Source: Micromonospora_J zhanjiangensis
Lineage (GTDB): Bacteria; Actinomycetota; Actinomycetes; Mycobacteriales; Micromonosporaceae
NCBI RefSeq assembly: GCF_042650605.1
Contig: NZ_JBHSBN010000010.1
Coordinates: forward strand, 1 to 64,000
Direction of reading: 5' to 3'
Length of the DNA stretch: 64,000 nucleotides
The notes beneath the pieces are model-generated. The model saw nothing but the letters and a program-made list of their open reading frames with translations. It searched no databases and was not told where the DNA came from. Below are positions 40,578 through 49,503 of the stretch, piece by piece (position 1 is the first letter of the stretch; each line of letters starts with the position of its first letter). A program made the position numbers and the translations under genes.

Positions 40578-41465
40578 TCAGTCGTACTCCTTCGCCAGCT
40601 CGGCGATCAGGTCGCGGGAGGCGGCCCGGTCCAGCGCCGCGTCCCGGACCGCGGACCAGACCGCCGCGTGCACCTCGACCTCCGCCGGTTTGTCCAGGTA
40701 GGACGCTCCGGTCAGGGCCTCCCGGTAGACCGTGGGCGGCTCGGTCTCCTGGCCGTCCCGGTCCGGGAACTCCAGCAGGGTGAACGGGCCGCCGGCCAGC
40801 GCACCGGGGTGCAGCCCGGCGTCCAACGGCAGCACCAGCACCGACACGTTGCGCCGCTCGCCCACCGTGTTGATCAGCCGGAGCTGCTCGGCCATCGCCG
40901 CCGGGTCCCGCAGCGGCCGGCGCAGCGCCGGTTCGTTCAGCACCACGTCCAGCCGTGGTGGCGCGGGGGCACGCCGACCCAGCAGTGCCTGCCGGCTGAG
41001 CCGGACGGCGACCGCGCGGGCCACCTCGTCGTCGGACAGTTCCGGGTGCGCGACACGGACGGTCTCGGTCGCGTACGCCTCGCTCTGCAGCAGCTCCGGC
41101 ACCAGTTCCGGCTGGTACGTCCGCAGCCGGCTGGCCGCCGCCTCCAGCCCGATGTACAGCTCGAACCAGCCCGGGATCGCGTCGGAGTACGCCTGCCACC
41201 AGCCCCGTGCCCGGGTGTCCTTGGCCAGCGCCATCAGGCTCGCCGTGACGGCCTCGGTGGCACCGTAGACCCGGCACATCGCCTCGACGTCGAGCGACCG
41301 CATGGACACCATGCCGCCCTCGATGCGCCACAGCTTCGGGGTGGACCACTCCAGCGCGTCGGCCGCGGCCTTGACGGTAATCCGGGCGTCCTCCCGCAGT
41401 TGCCGCAGCCGCCGGCCGAGCTGTCTGCGCGGCACGGTGGAGCCGGCGTCGCTGACCACTGGCAT
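40578..41465 (-). CDS. XRE-type regulator with DUF5753 domain
   Basis: A 295-residue protein. An N-terminal helix-turn-helix, RRQLGRRLRQLREDARITVK with AAADALEWSTPKLWRIEGGM, is followed by the DUF5753 domain with FELYIGLEAAASRLRTYQPE, VPELLQSEAYATETVRVAHP, RQALLGRRAPAPPRLDVVLN and FTLLEFPDRDGQETEPPTVY. These developmental-type regulators of actinomycetes normally have a small DUF397 partner gene next door. None is seen here, so this is an orphan copy. Confidence 0.9.
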   Translation of the reverse strand: MPVVSDAGSTVPRRQLGRRLRQLREDARITVKAAADALEWSTPKLWRIEGGMVSMRSLDVEAMCRVYGATEAVTASLMALAKDTRARGWWQAYSDAIPGWFELYIGLEAAASRLRTYQPELVPELLQSEAYATETVRVAHPELSDDEVARAVAVRLSRQALLGRRAPAPPRLDVVLNEPALRRPLRDPAAMAEQLRLINTVGERRNVSVLVLPLDAGLHPGALAGGPFTLLEFPDRDGQETEPPTVYREALTGASYLDKPAEVEVHAAVWSAVRDAALDRAASRDLIAELAKEYD

Positions 41466-41765
41466 CCCGCCACCCCCGACCCGAGTAATCGACTGATCTC
41501 GCTATGTAACCTCACTGAGCGCTGTCGGGCAATGACGATGATGGCAATTGGACACTCGCGGCGAAACGCCGGTCCGTCCGGACCTCTTGCGGTGCGGGCC
41601 TTCGCGCAGGTGAAGGGCGTTTCCGGACGTCAACTGTCCGAAATGGAGCGGATGCCGTGGTTCGCGGTGAACCACGGCATCCGGCCCGGTACCCCCTACC
41701 GGGCGATGCCGCCGCGCCGGGCCCGTGTGCCGGCACGGGCCGCGGCGCGGCGGAGCGACGGGCGG
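41466..41765. other. Intergenic region with cellulase terminator
   Basis: Its right part holds the terminator at 41649-41683 and the left part the promoter of the XRE gene, whose start has GGGGGTGGCGGG directly upstream. No other gene or repeat is seen. Confidence 0.4.
41649..41683 (-). terminator. 15-bp hairpin terminator of the GH12 gene
   Basis: CGGATGCCGTGGTTC (41649-41663) pairs perfectly with GAACCACGGCATCCG (41669-41683) around a 5-base loop, 83 bases beyond the cellulase stop. Confidence 0.8.
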
Positions 41766-42887
41766 TCAGCCTCTCGTGCAGGCGCTGCCGTTCAGGCTGA
41801 AGCTGGTCGGCGAGGAGTATCCGCCGCTCAGCGTGCCCTGGTAGCCGAACGAGGCGGTTCCGCCAGGAGCGATCGTGCCGTTGTAGCCGATATTGCGGGC
41901 GGTTACGGAGGAGCCGCTCTGCGTCACGGTGGCGTTCCAGGAGTTCGTGATCTGCTGGCCGCCCGGCAGGTTGTAGTTCAGGGTCCAGCCGTTGATCGTG
42001 CCGGAACCGGTGTTGGTGATGGTGACGTCGGCGGTGAAGCCGTTGTTCCAGGAGTTCGCGGTGTAGGCCACCTTGCAGGCACCATTCCCGCTGGGCGGGG
42101 GCGTGGTGCTCGGGGGCGGGTTGTTGCCGCCACCGTTGACCGTGGCCGAGAAGCCGCTGACCGCCAGGCCGGTGCCGCCCTGCCAGGGCTCGAAGCCGGC
42201 CTGGATGCTGGTCAGGTACCAGTCGTTGGTGACCGCGCCGCGGTTGCGGGTGTCGTTCAGGAAGTCCAGCACGCTGAAGTTCAGGCTGGGGATCGGCGAC
42301 GACGCGACGTAGGAGATGACGTTGTTCGAGCCGTTGCTACCGCGCCACACCTCCCAGCTGCGACCGGCCAGGTTGACGTTGCCGACCGGGGAGCCGATCG
42401 GCTGGATCGAACCCTGCCGGTTCAACCAGATCATGATCTCCATCTGGTTGACCCCGTCCTTCTTGGGCGACGGGTCCAGCCAGATGTCGTACGCCGCGTC
42501 GTAGATGGCGCCGCTGACGTAGGTGTAGTTGATGCTGCTGGTGGCGCTGCTGATCGACCCCAGTCGGATGGGCAGGTTGGTGCCCGGTGAGCAGTTCGTG
42601 TAGTGGCACCCGACGAAGATCGCCGGGTACGACACGGGCGCGCCGTTGGTGGGCGCCGACCCCTGCTGGGTGGTGATGCGGAAGCCGGAGTCGGTGGCGT
42701 TGATGCACTGCTGGGCGCTGGTGCCCCAGCGGTTGTTCATCACCACGTACCGGCCGCCGACCACGGTCGAGCCGTACTGCTCGCAGATCTGGGTGTCGGC
42801 GGCGGCGGGATTGGCGACGACCACGGCGACCAGTCCGCCGGCGGCGAGCAGCCCGGCCGCGAAGGCGGCCCGGAGGGTACGTCTCAT
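41766..42887 (-). CDS. GH12 endoglucanase with C-terminal CBM2
   Basis: A 373-residue secreted cellulase from the ATG at 42887 (GAGGAG 4 bases upstream). Signal peptide 1-30 (cut after AAA). GH12 domain about 31-250: DTQICEQYGSTVVGGRYVVM, NNRWGTSAQQCINATDSGFR, nucleophile Glu150 in GVNQMEIMIWLNRQGSIQPI, acid/base Glu233 in SIQAGFEPWQGGTGLAVSGF. A Gly/Pro linker, then a CBM2 (about 269-372) with KVAYTANSWNNGFTADVTIT and SWNATVTQSGSSVTARNIGY. It cuts internal beta-1,4 bonds of cellulose or mixed glucans. A CebR box and promoter lie upstream, a hairpin downstream. Confidence 0.95.
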   Translation of the reverse strand: MRRTLRAAFAAGLLAAGGLVAVVVANPAAADTQICEQYGSTVVGGRYVVMNNRWGTSAQQCINATDSGFRITTQQGSAPTNGAPVSYPAIFVGCHYTNCSPGTNLPIRLGSISSATSSINYTYVSGAIYDAAYDIWLDPSPKKDGVNQMEIMIWLNRQGSIQPIGSPVGNVNLAGRSWEVWRGSNGSNNVISYVASSPIPSLNFSVLDFLNDTRNRGAVTNDWYLTSIQAGFEPWQGGTGLAVSGFSATVNGGGNNPPPSTTPPPSGNGACKVAYTANSWNNGFTADVTITNTGSGTINGWTLNYNLPGGQQITNSWNATVTQSGSSVTARNIGYNGTIAPGGTASFGYQGTLSGGYSSPTSFSLNGSACTRG

Positions 42888-42927
42888 GATGCTCCTCAGG
42901 TGTCGAAGCGGGGGTTGGGGAGCGGGC

Positions 42928-42941
42928 CGGGAGCGCTCCCA
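42928..42941 (-). promoter_or_regulatory. CebR operator of the GH12 cellulase gene
   Basis: CGGGAGCGCTCCCA differs from the CebR consensus TGGGAGCGCTCCCA by one base. It is 41 bases before the cellulase ATG, just past a probable promoter (-35 TTGCGC at 42978-42973 and -10 TAAATG at 42956-42951, minus strand, 16-base spacer). CebR, a LacI-type repressor relieved by cello-oligosaccharides in Streptomyces and Thermobifida, would block here. Confidence 0.75.
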
Positions 42942-43113
42942 TGGGGAACACATTTACATGTCTGAAAACTTGGCGCAACCGTTGTGACGGGCGGAAATTG
43001 ATTCCGACCGATTCTTTCGCCTCCGGCGCGATCGGATCTACCGCAGGCCGGTAGCGGGGAGTAATGTCTTGCCTTCAACGCGTACCAAAATATCCTCCGG
43101 AGGCGTCATCCAG

Positions 43114-44244
43114 ATGGCTGTGGTCTCCGCGAGTCGTCCGGCCGGCCGGCTGCGGATCCTGGTCGTCGGCGCGGGCATCGCCGGCCTGGCGGTCACCCGG
43201 GCCCTTCGGCTGGCCGGGTTCCGGCCGGAGGTCACCGAGCGGCTGCCGGCCGCCCGGGTCTGCGGACCGACCGGCATCTACCTGCCCGGCAACGCCGCCC
43301 GCGCGCTGCGGGAGATCGGGTTGGACGGTCCGGTCCGCCCGTTCGGCCAGGTCATCGGCCGGCAGCGCTTCCTGGACTCCGCCGGTCGGCAACTGTGCGA
43401 GGTGGACCTGGCCCGGTTGTGGTCGGGCGTGGGGGAGTGCCGGGCACTGCCCCGACCGGACCTGCACCGGGTGCTGCTGTCCGGCGCCGGCGGCGAGGTG
43501 CGGTACGGCACCGAGGTGCACCGGCTGGACCTCGCCGACGGTGCCGTCACGGTCACCTTCGGCGCGGGCGACCAGGCCGAGTACGACCTGGTCGTGGGCG
43601 CCGACGGGCGGCGCTCGTCGGTCCGTTTCCTGGCCGCCCTCGGCGGTCCGCCCCGACCGGTCGGCCAGGTCGTCTACCGCAGCGTGGTGAACGGTGGCCC
43701 GCGGGTCACCGACTGGACGTCACTGCTCGGCCAGCGGGCCGGCTTCATCATGATGCCGATGGGCGCCGGACGGCTCTACTGCTACGCCGACGAGGCCGCC
43801 ACGACCGCTCCCGCCGACCCGGTGGCCCGGCTGCGGGAACTCTTCGGCGACTACGGCGGGCCGGTGCCCGAGGCGCTCGACGCGTTGGACCGGGTCCAGG
43901 TCGCGGTGGCCGACGAGGTCGAGTTGGGCCGCTGGTCCAGGGGGCGGGTGGTGCTGGTGGGTGACGCCGCCCACGCCACCGCGCCGACGCTGTCCGAGGG
44001 GGCCGCGATGGCGATCGAGGACGCCGTGGTGCTGGCCGCCGCGCTGCGCGCCACCGACACGGTGGGTGAGGCGCTGACCGCGTACGAGAGTCGCCGTCGT
44101 CCGCGTACCAAGTGGGTGCTGGACCGGACCCGGGACCGGGACCGGACCCGGGACGTGCCGCCGGCCCTGCGTGACCCGCTGCTGCGCGGCCGGGGCGGCC
44201 GGATCTTCCAGGAGCACTACCGGTTGCTGCTCGACCCGGCCTGA
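43114..44244 (+). CDS. FAD-dependent monooxygenase
   Basis: A 376-residue protein from the ATG at 43114 (GGAGG about 10 bases upstream). The dinucleotide fold LRILVVGAGIAGLAVTRALR binds FAD; DLVVGADGRRSSVRF is the DG motif; GRVVLVGDAAHATAPTLSEG is the GD motif contacting the ribityl chain. This is group A flavoprotein hydroxylase architecture (PHBH/TetX class). Near the C-terminus a short repeated DRTRDRDRTRD occurs. It may hydroxylate an aromatic substrate; no pathway neighbours are present. Confidence 0.9.
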   Translation: MAVVSASRPAGRLRILVVGAGIAGLAVTRALRLAGFRPEVTERLPAARVCGPTGIYLPGNAARALREIGLDGPVRPFGQVIGRQRFLDSAGRQLCEVDLARLWSGVGECRALPRPDLHRVLLSGAGGEVRYGTEVHRLDLADGAVTVTFGAGDQAEYDLVVGADGRRSSVRFLAALGGPPRPVGQVVYRSVVNGGPRVTDWTSLLGQRAGFIMMPMGAGRLYCYADEAATTAPADPVARLRELFGDYGGPVPEALDALDRVQVAVADEVELGRWSRGRVVLVGDAAHATAPTLSEGAAMAIEDAVVLAAALRATDTVGEALTAYESRRRPRTKWVLDRTRDRDRTRDVPPALRDPLLRGRGGRIFQEHYRLLLDPA

Positions 44245-44424
44245 CGGCGGCGGCGCCTCGTCCCGGCCTGACCGCGGCGACCGGACGGTGGCTGGTCTGT
44301 GTCACACGCGTCGATCCACCCACCCGCCGCCGGACCCCCCGCCGAAGAGGACTATTCTGCCTGCGAGGTACGCCCCGCAGATCATCAGCGTGCCGATGGG
44401 ACTAACGAGAACCGGAGGCCACTC

Positions 44425-46233
44425 GTGACCACCGTCGCACCCAAGCCGATCGTGACCCGACCCTGGCCGGTCCGTCAACCGGTCAAGGGCTCGGCCGTCG
44501 CACGGCTGCTGCGTACGACGGACGCGAAGCAGATCGGGATCATGTACATGGTCACCGCCTTCGCGTTCTTCATGATCGGCGGCCTGATGGCCCTGCTGAT
44601 GCGGGCCGAGCTCGCCCAGCCGGGGCTGCAGTTCCTGTCGCCGGAGCAGTACAACCAGCTGTTCACCATGCACGGCACGATCATGCTGCTGTTCTTCGCG
44701 ACGCCGATCGTGTTCGCCTTCGCGAACTTCGTGACGCCGTTGCAGATCGGCGCCCCCGACGTGTCGTTCCCCCGGCTCAACAGCTTCGCCTACTGGCTGT
44801 ACCTGTTCGGCGGGACGCTGGCCATGGGTGGCTTCCTCACCCCCGGTGGCGCCGCCGACTTCGGTTGGTTCGCGTACGCGCCGCTGAGCAGCGTGGAGCA
44901 CTCGCCGGGAGTCGGCGGCAACATGTGGATCATCGGGTTGGTGATCTCCGGCCTCGGCACCATCCTCGGCGCGGTGAACATGATCACCACGATCCTGACC
45001 CTGCGCGCGCCGGGCATGACGATGTTCCGGATGCCGATCTTCACCTGGAACATCCTGATCACCAGCCTTCTGGTGATCATGGTCTTCCCGCTGCTGGCCG
45101 CGGCGCTGTTGGCGCTGGCCGCGGACCGGATCCTGGGTGCCCACGTCTTCGACCCGGCGACCAACGGCCCGATGCTGTGGCAGCACCTGTTCTGGTTCTT
45201 CGGCCACCCCGAGGTGTACATCGTGGCGCTGCCCTTCTTCGGCATCGTCACCGAGATCATCCCGGTCTTCTCCCGCAAGCCGGTCTTCGGCTACAAGGGC
45301 CTGGTCGGCGCGACCATCGCCATCGCCGCCCTGTCGATGAGCGTGTGGGCGCACCACATGTTCGCCACCGGCCAGGTGCTGCTGCCGTTCTTCTCGCTGA
45401 TGACCTTCCTGATCGCCGTGCCGACCGGGATGAAGTTCTTCACCTGGATCGGCACCATGTGGCGCGGCCAGATCAGCTTCGAGACGCCGATGCTGTGGTC
45501 GATCGGCTTCCTCACCACGTTCCTCTTCGGCGGTCTCACCGGCGTGCTGCTGGCCAGCCCGCCCGTCGACTTCCACGTGTCGGACACCTACTTCGTGGTG
45601 GCGCACTTCCACTACGTGCTGTTCGGCACGATCGTCTTCGCGGTGTTCGGCGGCATCTACTTCTGGTTCCCGAAGATGTTCGGCCGGATGCTGGACGAGC
45701 GACTGGGAAAGATCCACTTCTGGCTGACCTTCCTGGGCTTCCACACCACCTTCCTGGTGCAGCACTGGCTGGGCAACGAGGGCATGCCCCGGCGGTACGC
45801 CGACTACCTGCCGTCCGACGGATTCACCACGCTGAACGTGATCTCCACCGTCGGCGCGTTCGTCACCGGCATCTCCACCCTGCCGTTCCTCTACAACTGC
45901 TGGAAGTCGTACAAGTCGGGTCCGGTGGTCGAGGTCGACGACCCCTGGGGTCACGGCAACTCGCTGGAGTGGGCGACCAGCTGCCCGCCGCCGCTGCGTA
46001 ACTTCGACCGGATGCCCCGGATCCGCTCCGAGCGGCCGGCGTTCGACCTGAAGTTCCCGGAACTGGCCGCCGGCGGACAGTCCCTGGCCGGCCCGCCGGA
46101 GGGCGGCGCCAGGCCGCTGACCGCCGAGTCCGACGGTGGCAGCCGCCCCGAGATGGCGCGGTCCGGGTCCGGTTCGGTCGAGTCGAACGAGGTCCGACCC
46201 CACGACGCCGGCACCGCCGACCGCGACCGCTGA
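44425..46233 (+). CDS. ctaD: Cytochrome c oxidase subunit I (aa3-type)
   Basis: A 602-residue membrane protein from the GTG at 44425 (GGAGG 6 bases upstream). The metal ligands are all in place: heme a His in QLFTMHGTIMLLFFATP; copper His/Tyr pair in WFFGHPEVYIVALPFFGIV; copper His-His in SVWAHHMFATGQVLLPFF; heme a3/a His in VVAHFHYVLFGTIVFAVFGG. Twelve helices follow as expected. The C-terminal 60 residues are a polar tail. It would reduce oxygen and pump protons together with subunits II and III, but ctaC, ctaE and qcr genes are absent nearby. Confidence 0.97.
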   Translation: MTTVAPKPIVTRPWPVRQPVKGSAVARLLRTTDAKQIGIMYMVTAFAFFMIGGLMALLMRAELAQPGLQFLSPEQYNQLFTMHGTIMLLFFATPIVFAFANFVTPLQIGAPDVSFPRLNSFAYWLYLFGGTLAMGGFLTPGGAADFGWFAYAPLSSVEHSPGVGGNMWIIGLVISGLGTILGAVNMITTILTLRAPGMTMFRMPIFTWNILITSLLVIMVFPLLAAALLALAADRILGAHVFDPATNGPMLWQHLFWFFGHPEVYIVALPFFGIVTEIIPVFSRKPVFGYKGLVGATIAIAALSMSVWAHHMFATGQVLLPFFSLMTFLIAVPTGMKFFTWIGTMWRGQISFETPMLWSIGFLTTFLFGGLTGVLLASPPVDFHVSDTYFVVAHFHYVLFGTIVFAVFGGIYFWFPKMFGRMLDERLGKIHFWLTFLGFHTTFLVQHWLGNEGMPRRYADYLPSDGFTTLNVISTVGAFVTGISTLPFLYNCWKSYKSGPVVEVDDPWGHGNSLEWATSCPPPLRNFDRMPRIRSERPAFDLKFPELAAGGQSLAGPPEGGARPLTAESDGGSRPEMARSGSGSVESNEVRPHDAGTADRDR

Positions 46234-46265
46234 CCGCGAGGGTCCGTCCCCGCTGACGCGCGAGA

Positions 46266-46302
46266 GGCGCCGTCCACCCCGTAACGGGGCGTGGACGGCG
46301 CC
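46266..46302. terminator. Strong bidirectional hairpin
   Basis: GGCGCCGTCCAC (46266-46277) pairs with GTGGACGGCGCC (46291-46302), and inner CCCG/CGGGG continue the stem to a TAA loop with a small bulge. It separates the convergent ctaD and MFS genes. Confidence 0.85.
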
Positions 46303-46323
46303 CTTCGTCGTCTCCCGGTCTGC

Positions 46324-47544
46324 TCAGCGGATGGCGTCGACGACGACCTGGTCAGGGGCCGTCGACGCGTCGCGGGCTGGGCGGTGCCGGTGCCGGCCGG
46401 TGATCAGGGCGGCGAGCACCACCAGGGCGCCCACCGCTCCGGTCGCGGCGAATCCCCAGGCCGGCGCCGAGGCGTCGATGACCGCACCGGCCAGCGGCGC
46501 GCCGAGTGCGATCCCGACCGTGACGGCCGAGCCGTGCAGCCCCATCGCCTCGCCCCGGACGGCGGCCGGGGCCAGCCGGCTCACCGCGTCGGCGGTCGAC
46601 GCCAGGGTCGGCGCGCAGAGCACACCGGCCGGCAGCAGGAACAGCGCCAACAACCACCACCGGTCGCCGCTCAGCCCGACCGGGAGGGTGCCGAGACACA
46701 GCAGGAGAGCCAGCCGCAGCGCGGTGGGTGGCCGGCGCACCGCGCCGTACGCGAACCCGCCGACCAGCGAGGCGGCCGCCCAGATGCCGAGCACCGCCCC
46801 GGTCCACTCGACCTGGCCGGCGTGCCGCAGCGCCGCGACCACCGACACGTCGGTGCCACCGAGCACCAGGGTGGTGCCGGCGCTGACCGCCAGCAGCCCG
46901 AGCAGCCGCCCGGTCAGCCACTGCCGGCGCGGGACCGCCGGTGCGCCGCGGGCCGCTTCGTGGGCTGCCCGGGTCGGCGGATTCAGCGCGAACAGGGCCA
47001 GACCGGACAAGACGATGGCGGCGCCCAGCAGGACCATCGTGCCCCTGGTCGACCAGGTGGTGGCCAGCAGCACACCCAGCGCCGGACCGACCATGAAGGA
47101 CAGTTCCACCGACATCGAGTCCAGCGCGTAGGCCTGCCGTCGCCGGCTCTCGGGGACCAGCGCCGCGATGGACTGCCGGACCACCGAGAACAGCGGAAGC
47201 TCCAGCAGGCCGCCGAGGAACGCGGCGACCACCAGGGCCGGGTACGGCAACGCCTGGGCCGAGAGCCAGAAGACGGCCTGCGCCGAGGCGGTCAACAGCA
47301 GCATCGGCCGCAGCCCTCGCCGGTCGACCAGGCGACCCAGCAGTGGTGCGCCGACGGCCATGCCCACCGTCATCGCGGCACCGGCCAGGCCCGCCGCGGC
47401 GTACCCGTGGCGCAGGTCCTGGACCACGTACAGGGTGAGCACCACGCCGCACGCCGTCAGCGGGACCCGGGCCAGCATCGCCACCAGCAGCAGCGACCGG
47501 ACGCCGGGCAGGGCGAGCGCCTGCCGGTAAGGCTTCAAGTTCAT
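46324..47544 (-). CDS. MFS transporter
   Basis: A 406-residue protein from the ATG at 47544 (GGGAGG 11 bases upstream); an ATG at 47568 overlaps that site. Twelve hydrophobic helices. Between helices 2 and 3 is the MFS loop motif GAPLLGRLVDRRGLRPMLLL; a second half begins near ARGAPAVPRRQWLTGRLLGL. It resembles drug/metabolite exporters of the major facilitator superfamily. The substrate is unknown. It stands alone, convergent with ctaD and followed upstream by the pncA end. Confidence 0.88.
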   Translation of the reverse strand: MNLKPYRQALALPGVRSLLLVAMLARVPLTACGVVLTLYVVQDLRHGYAAAGLAGAAMTVGMAVGAPLLGRLVDRRGLRPMLLLTASAQAVFWLSAQALPYPALVVAAFLGGLLELPLFSVVRQSIAALVPESRRRQAYALDSMSVELSFMVGPALGVLLATTWSTRGTMVLLGAAIVLSGLALFALNPPTRAAHEAARGAPAVPRRQWLTGRLLGLLAVSAGTTLVLGGTDVSVVAALRHAGQVEWTGAVLGIWAAASLVGGFAYGAVRRPPTALRLALLLCLGTLPVGLSGDRWWLLALFLLPAGVLCAPTLASTADAVSRLAPAAVRGEAMGLHGSAVTVGIALGAPLAGAVIDASAPAWGFAATGAVGALVVLAALITGRHRHRPARDASTAPDQVVVDAIR

Positions 47545-47611
47545 CGCGGTCCGTACCTCCCGGGCCATCCTGGACCCGGGGTACGACGCACGCGCTACCG
47601 GATTTCGTCTG

Positions 47612-48193
47612 TCATACCGCGTCGACCAGCGGTTTTCCCGTCAGTGTGACGCCCGCCTCAGCCAACTCGGCCAACGCGGCCTCGGTGCTGTGCGGCGCCA
47701 CCCCGGCGGTCAGGTCGAGCAGCACCGTGGTCGCGAAGCCGGCCCGCACGGCGTCCAGCGCGGTGGCCCGGACGCAGTGGTCGGTGGCGATGCCGACCAC
47801 CTCGACGGTGTCCACCCCGTGCCGGCGCAGCCAGTCGGTGAGCCCCTCGCCGTCCTCCGTGGCCCCCTCGAACCCGGAGTACGCCGCCGCCCGTTCGCCC
47901 TTGCGGAACACCGCCTCGATCCGGGCGGTCCGCAGCTCGGGGTGGAAGTCGACGCCGCCGGTGCCGACCACGCAGTGCGCCGGCCACGAGTTGACGTAGT
48001 CCGGCTCGGCGCTGAAGTGCGCGCCCGGGTCGACGTGGTGGTCCTGGGTGGCCACCACATGGTCCCAGCGGTCCAGCGGAGCCGCCAACACCCGGCTGAT
48101 GGCGGCCGCCACCGCGGCGCCCCCGCCGACCGCGAGCGAACCGCCCTCGCAGAAGTCGTTCTGCACGTCCACGATGATCAGCGCATGGCTCAT
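47612..48193 (-). CDS. pncA: Nicotinamidase
   Basis: A 193-residue isochorismatase-fold enzyme. Catalytic triad Asp9 (ALIIVDVQNDFCEGGSLAV), Lys98 (AVFRKGERAAAYSGF) and Cys140 (VVGIATDHCVRATALDAVRA). Metal ligands Asp51, His53, His59 and His73 fit (VATQDHHVDPGAHF; SWPAHCVVGTGG). It hydrolyses nicotinamide to nicotinate, which the product of the upstream gene then uses. The ATG overlaps the pncB stop (ATGA), forming a two-gene NAD-salvage operon. Confidence 0.95.
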   Translation of the reverse strand: MSHALIIVDVQNDFCEGGSLAVGGGAAVAAAISRVLAAPLDRWDHVVATQDHHVDPGAHFSAEPDYVNSWPAHCVVGTGGVDFHPELRTARIEAVFRKGERAAAYSGFEGATEDGEGLTDWLRRHGVDTVEVVGIATDHCVRATALDAVRAGFATTVLLDLTAGVAPHSTEAALAELAEAGVTLTGKPLVDAV

Positions 48194-49494
48194 CGCTGTC
48201 CTCCCTCGGCACTGGTCGGGATCATGGTGACCGGGATCGCCGGGTCACCGTCGGAGAGCTTCAACCCCTCCCAGGGGATCGAGATCAGGCACTGGCGCAG
48301 GTGCTCGCGGGACTCGACCAGGGCCGGCTGCTCGGTCGCCGCGCCGCCGATCACGTACGACCGCTGGAGCAGCCGGTCGCCCGACCGGTGGTCCGGCACC
48401 CCCTGGGGGACCACGACCTCCTCGGTGGCCGTACCGGTGGGCTTGTGCCGGCGTACCGCCACCTTGCGCCCACCGACGGTGGCCTTGTTCTCCGACCGCT
48501 TCACCACCGGGCGTCCCTCGACCTCGACCAGCTTGTAGATCAGGCGGGCGGTGGGCGCACCGGAGCCGGTGACCACGGAGGTGCCCACGCCGTAGCTGTC
48601 CACCGGTTCGGCGGCGAGTGCCGCGATGGCGTACTCGTCCAGGTCGCCGGAGAGGATGATTTTGGTCTCGGTGGCGCCGAGCGAGTCGAGCAGCTCACGG
48701 GACTGCTGGGCCAGCACCGACAGGTCGCCCGAGTCGATCCGGATGGCCCGCAGGTCCGTGCCGGCCACCTCGATGGCGTTGCGGATGCCCTGGCTGATGT
48801 CGTACGTGTCGACCAGCAGCGTGGTGCCCTTGCCGTGGGTCGCCACCTGGGAGGCGAAGGCCGACCGCTCGTCGTCGTGCAGCAGGGTGAACGCGTGCGC
48901 GGCGGTGCCGGTCGTCGGGATCCCGTACCGCCGCCCGGCGGCCAGGTTGGAGGTGGCGGCGAAGCCGGCCAGGTAGGCGGCCCGGGCGGCGGCGACGGCG
49001 GCCTCCTCGTGCGCCCGCCGGGAGCCCATCTCGATCACCGACCGGCCGCGGGCGGCGGTGACCATCCGGGCCGCCGCGGCGGCGACCGCGCAGTCGTGGT
49101 TGAGCACCGACAGCACCAGCGTCTCCAGCATCACCGCCTCGGCGAAGGTGCCGGAGACGGTCAGGATCGGCGAGCCGGGGAAGAAGAGCTCACCCTCGGC
49201 GTAGCCGTCGATGTCGCCACCGAACCGGTAGCCGGCCAGCCAGTCGGCGGTCTGCCCGTCGACCACGCCGGTCCGGCGCAGGAACTCCACCTCCGCCTTG
49301 TCGAACCGGAAGTCGCGCAGCAACTCGACCAACCGGCCGGTGCCGGCCACCACGCCGTACCGGCGGCCGGTGGGCAACCGGCGGGCGAACACCTCGAAGA
49401 CGCACTGCCGGTCGGCGGTGCCGTCCCGCAGAGCGGCGCCGATCATCGTCAGCTCGTAATGGTCGGTCAGCAACGCGGGATGAGCAGCAGTCAC
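48190..49494 (-). CDS. pncB: Nicotinate phosphoribosyltransferase
   Basis: A 434-residue enzyme. It begins HPALLTDHYELTMIGAALRD and contains AVFAR-like CVFEVFARRLPTGRRYGVVA, the catalytic His region FALLHDDERSAFASQVATHG (with TGTAAHAFTLLHDD), and a PRPP site with LRAIRIDSGDLSVLAQQSRE and KIILSGDLDEYAIAALAAEP. It makes nicotinate mononucleotide from nicotinate and PRPP with ATP. Translationally coupled to pncA. The long upstream regulator is on the same strand, 9 bases away, so a larger transcript is possible. Confidence 0.95.
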   Translation of the reverse strand: MTAAHPALLTDHYELTMIGAALRDGTADRQCVFEVFARRLPTGRRYGVVAGTGRLVELLRDFRFDKAEVEFLRRTGVVDGQTADWLAGYRFGGDIDGYAEGELFFPGSPILTVSGTFAEAVMLETLVLSVLNHDCAVAAAAARMVTAARGRSVIEMGSRRAHEEAAVAAARAAYLAGFAATSNLAAGRRYGIPTTGTAAHAFTLLHDDERSAFASQVATHGKGTTLLVDTYDISQGIRNAIEVAGTDLRAIRIDSGDLSVLAQQSRELLDSLGATETKIILSGDLDEYAIAALAAEPVDSYGVGTSVVTGSGAPTARLIYKLVEVEGRPVVKRSENKATVGGRKVAVRRHKPTGTATEEVVVPQGVPDHRSGDRLLQRSYVIGGAATEQPALVESREHLRQCLISIPWEGLKLSDGDPAIPVTMIPTSAEGGQR

Positions 49495-49503
49495 GTCCTC
49501 AGC

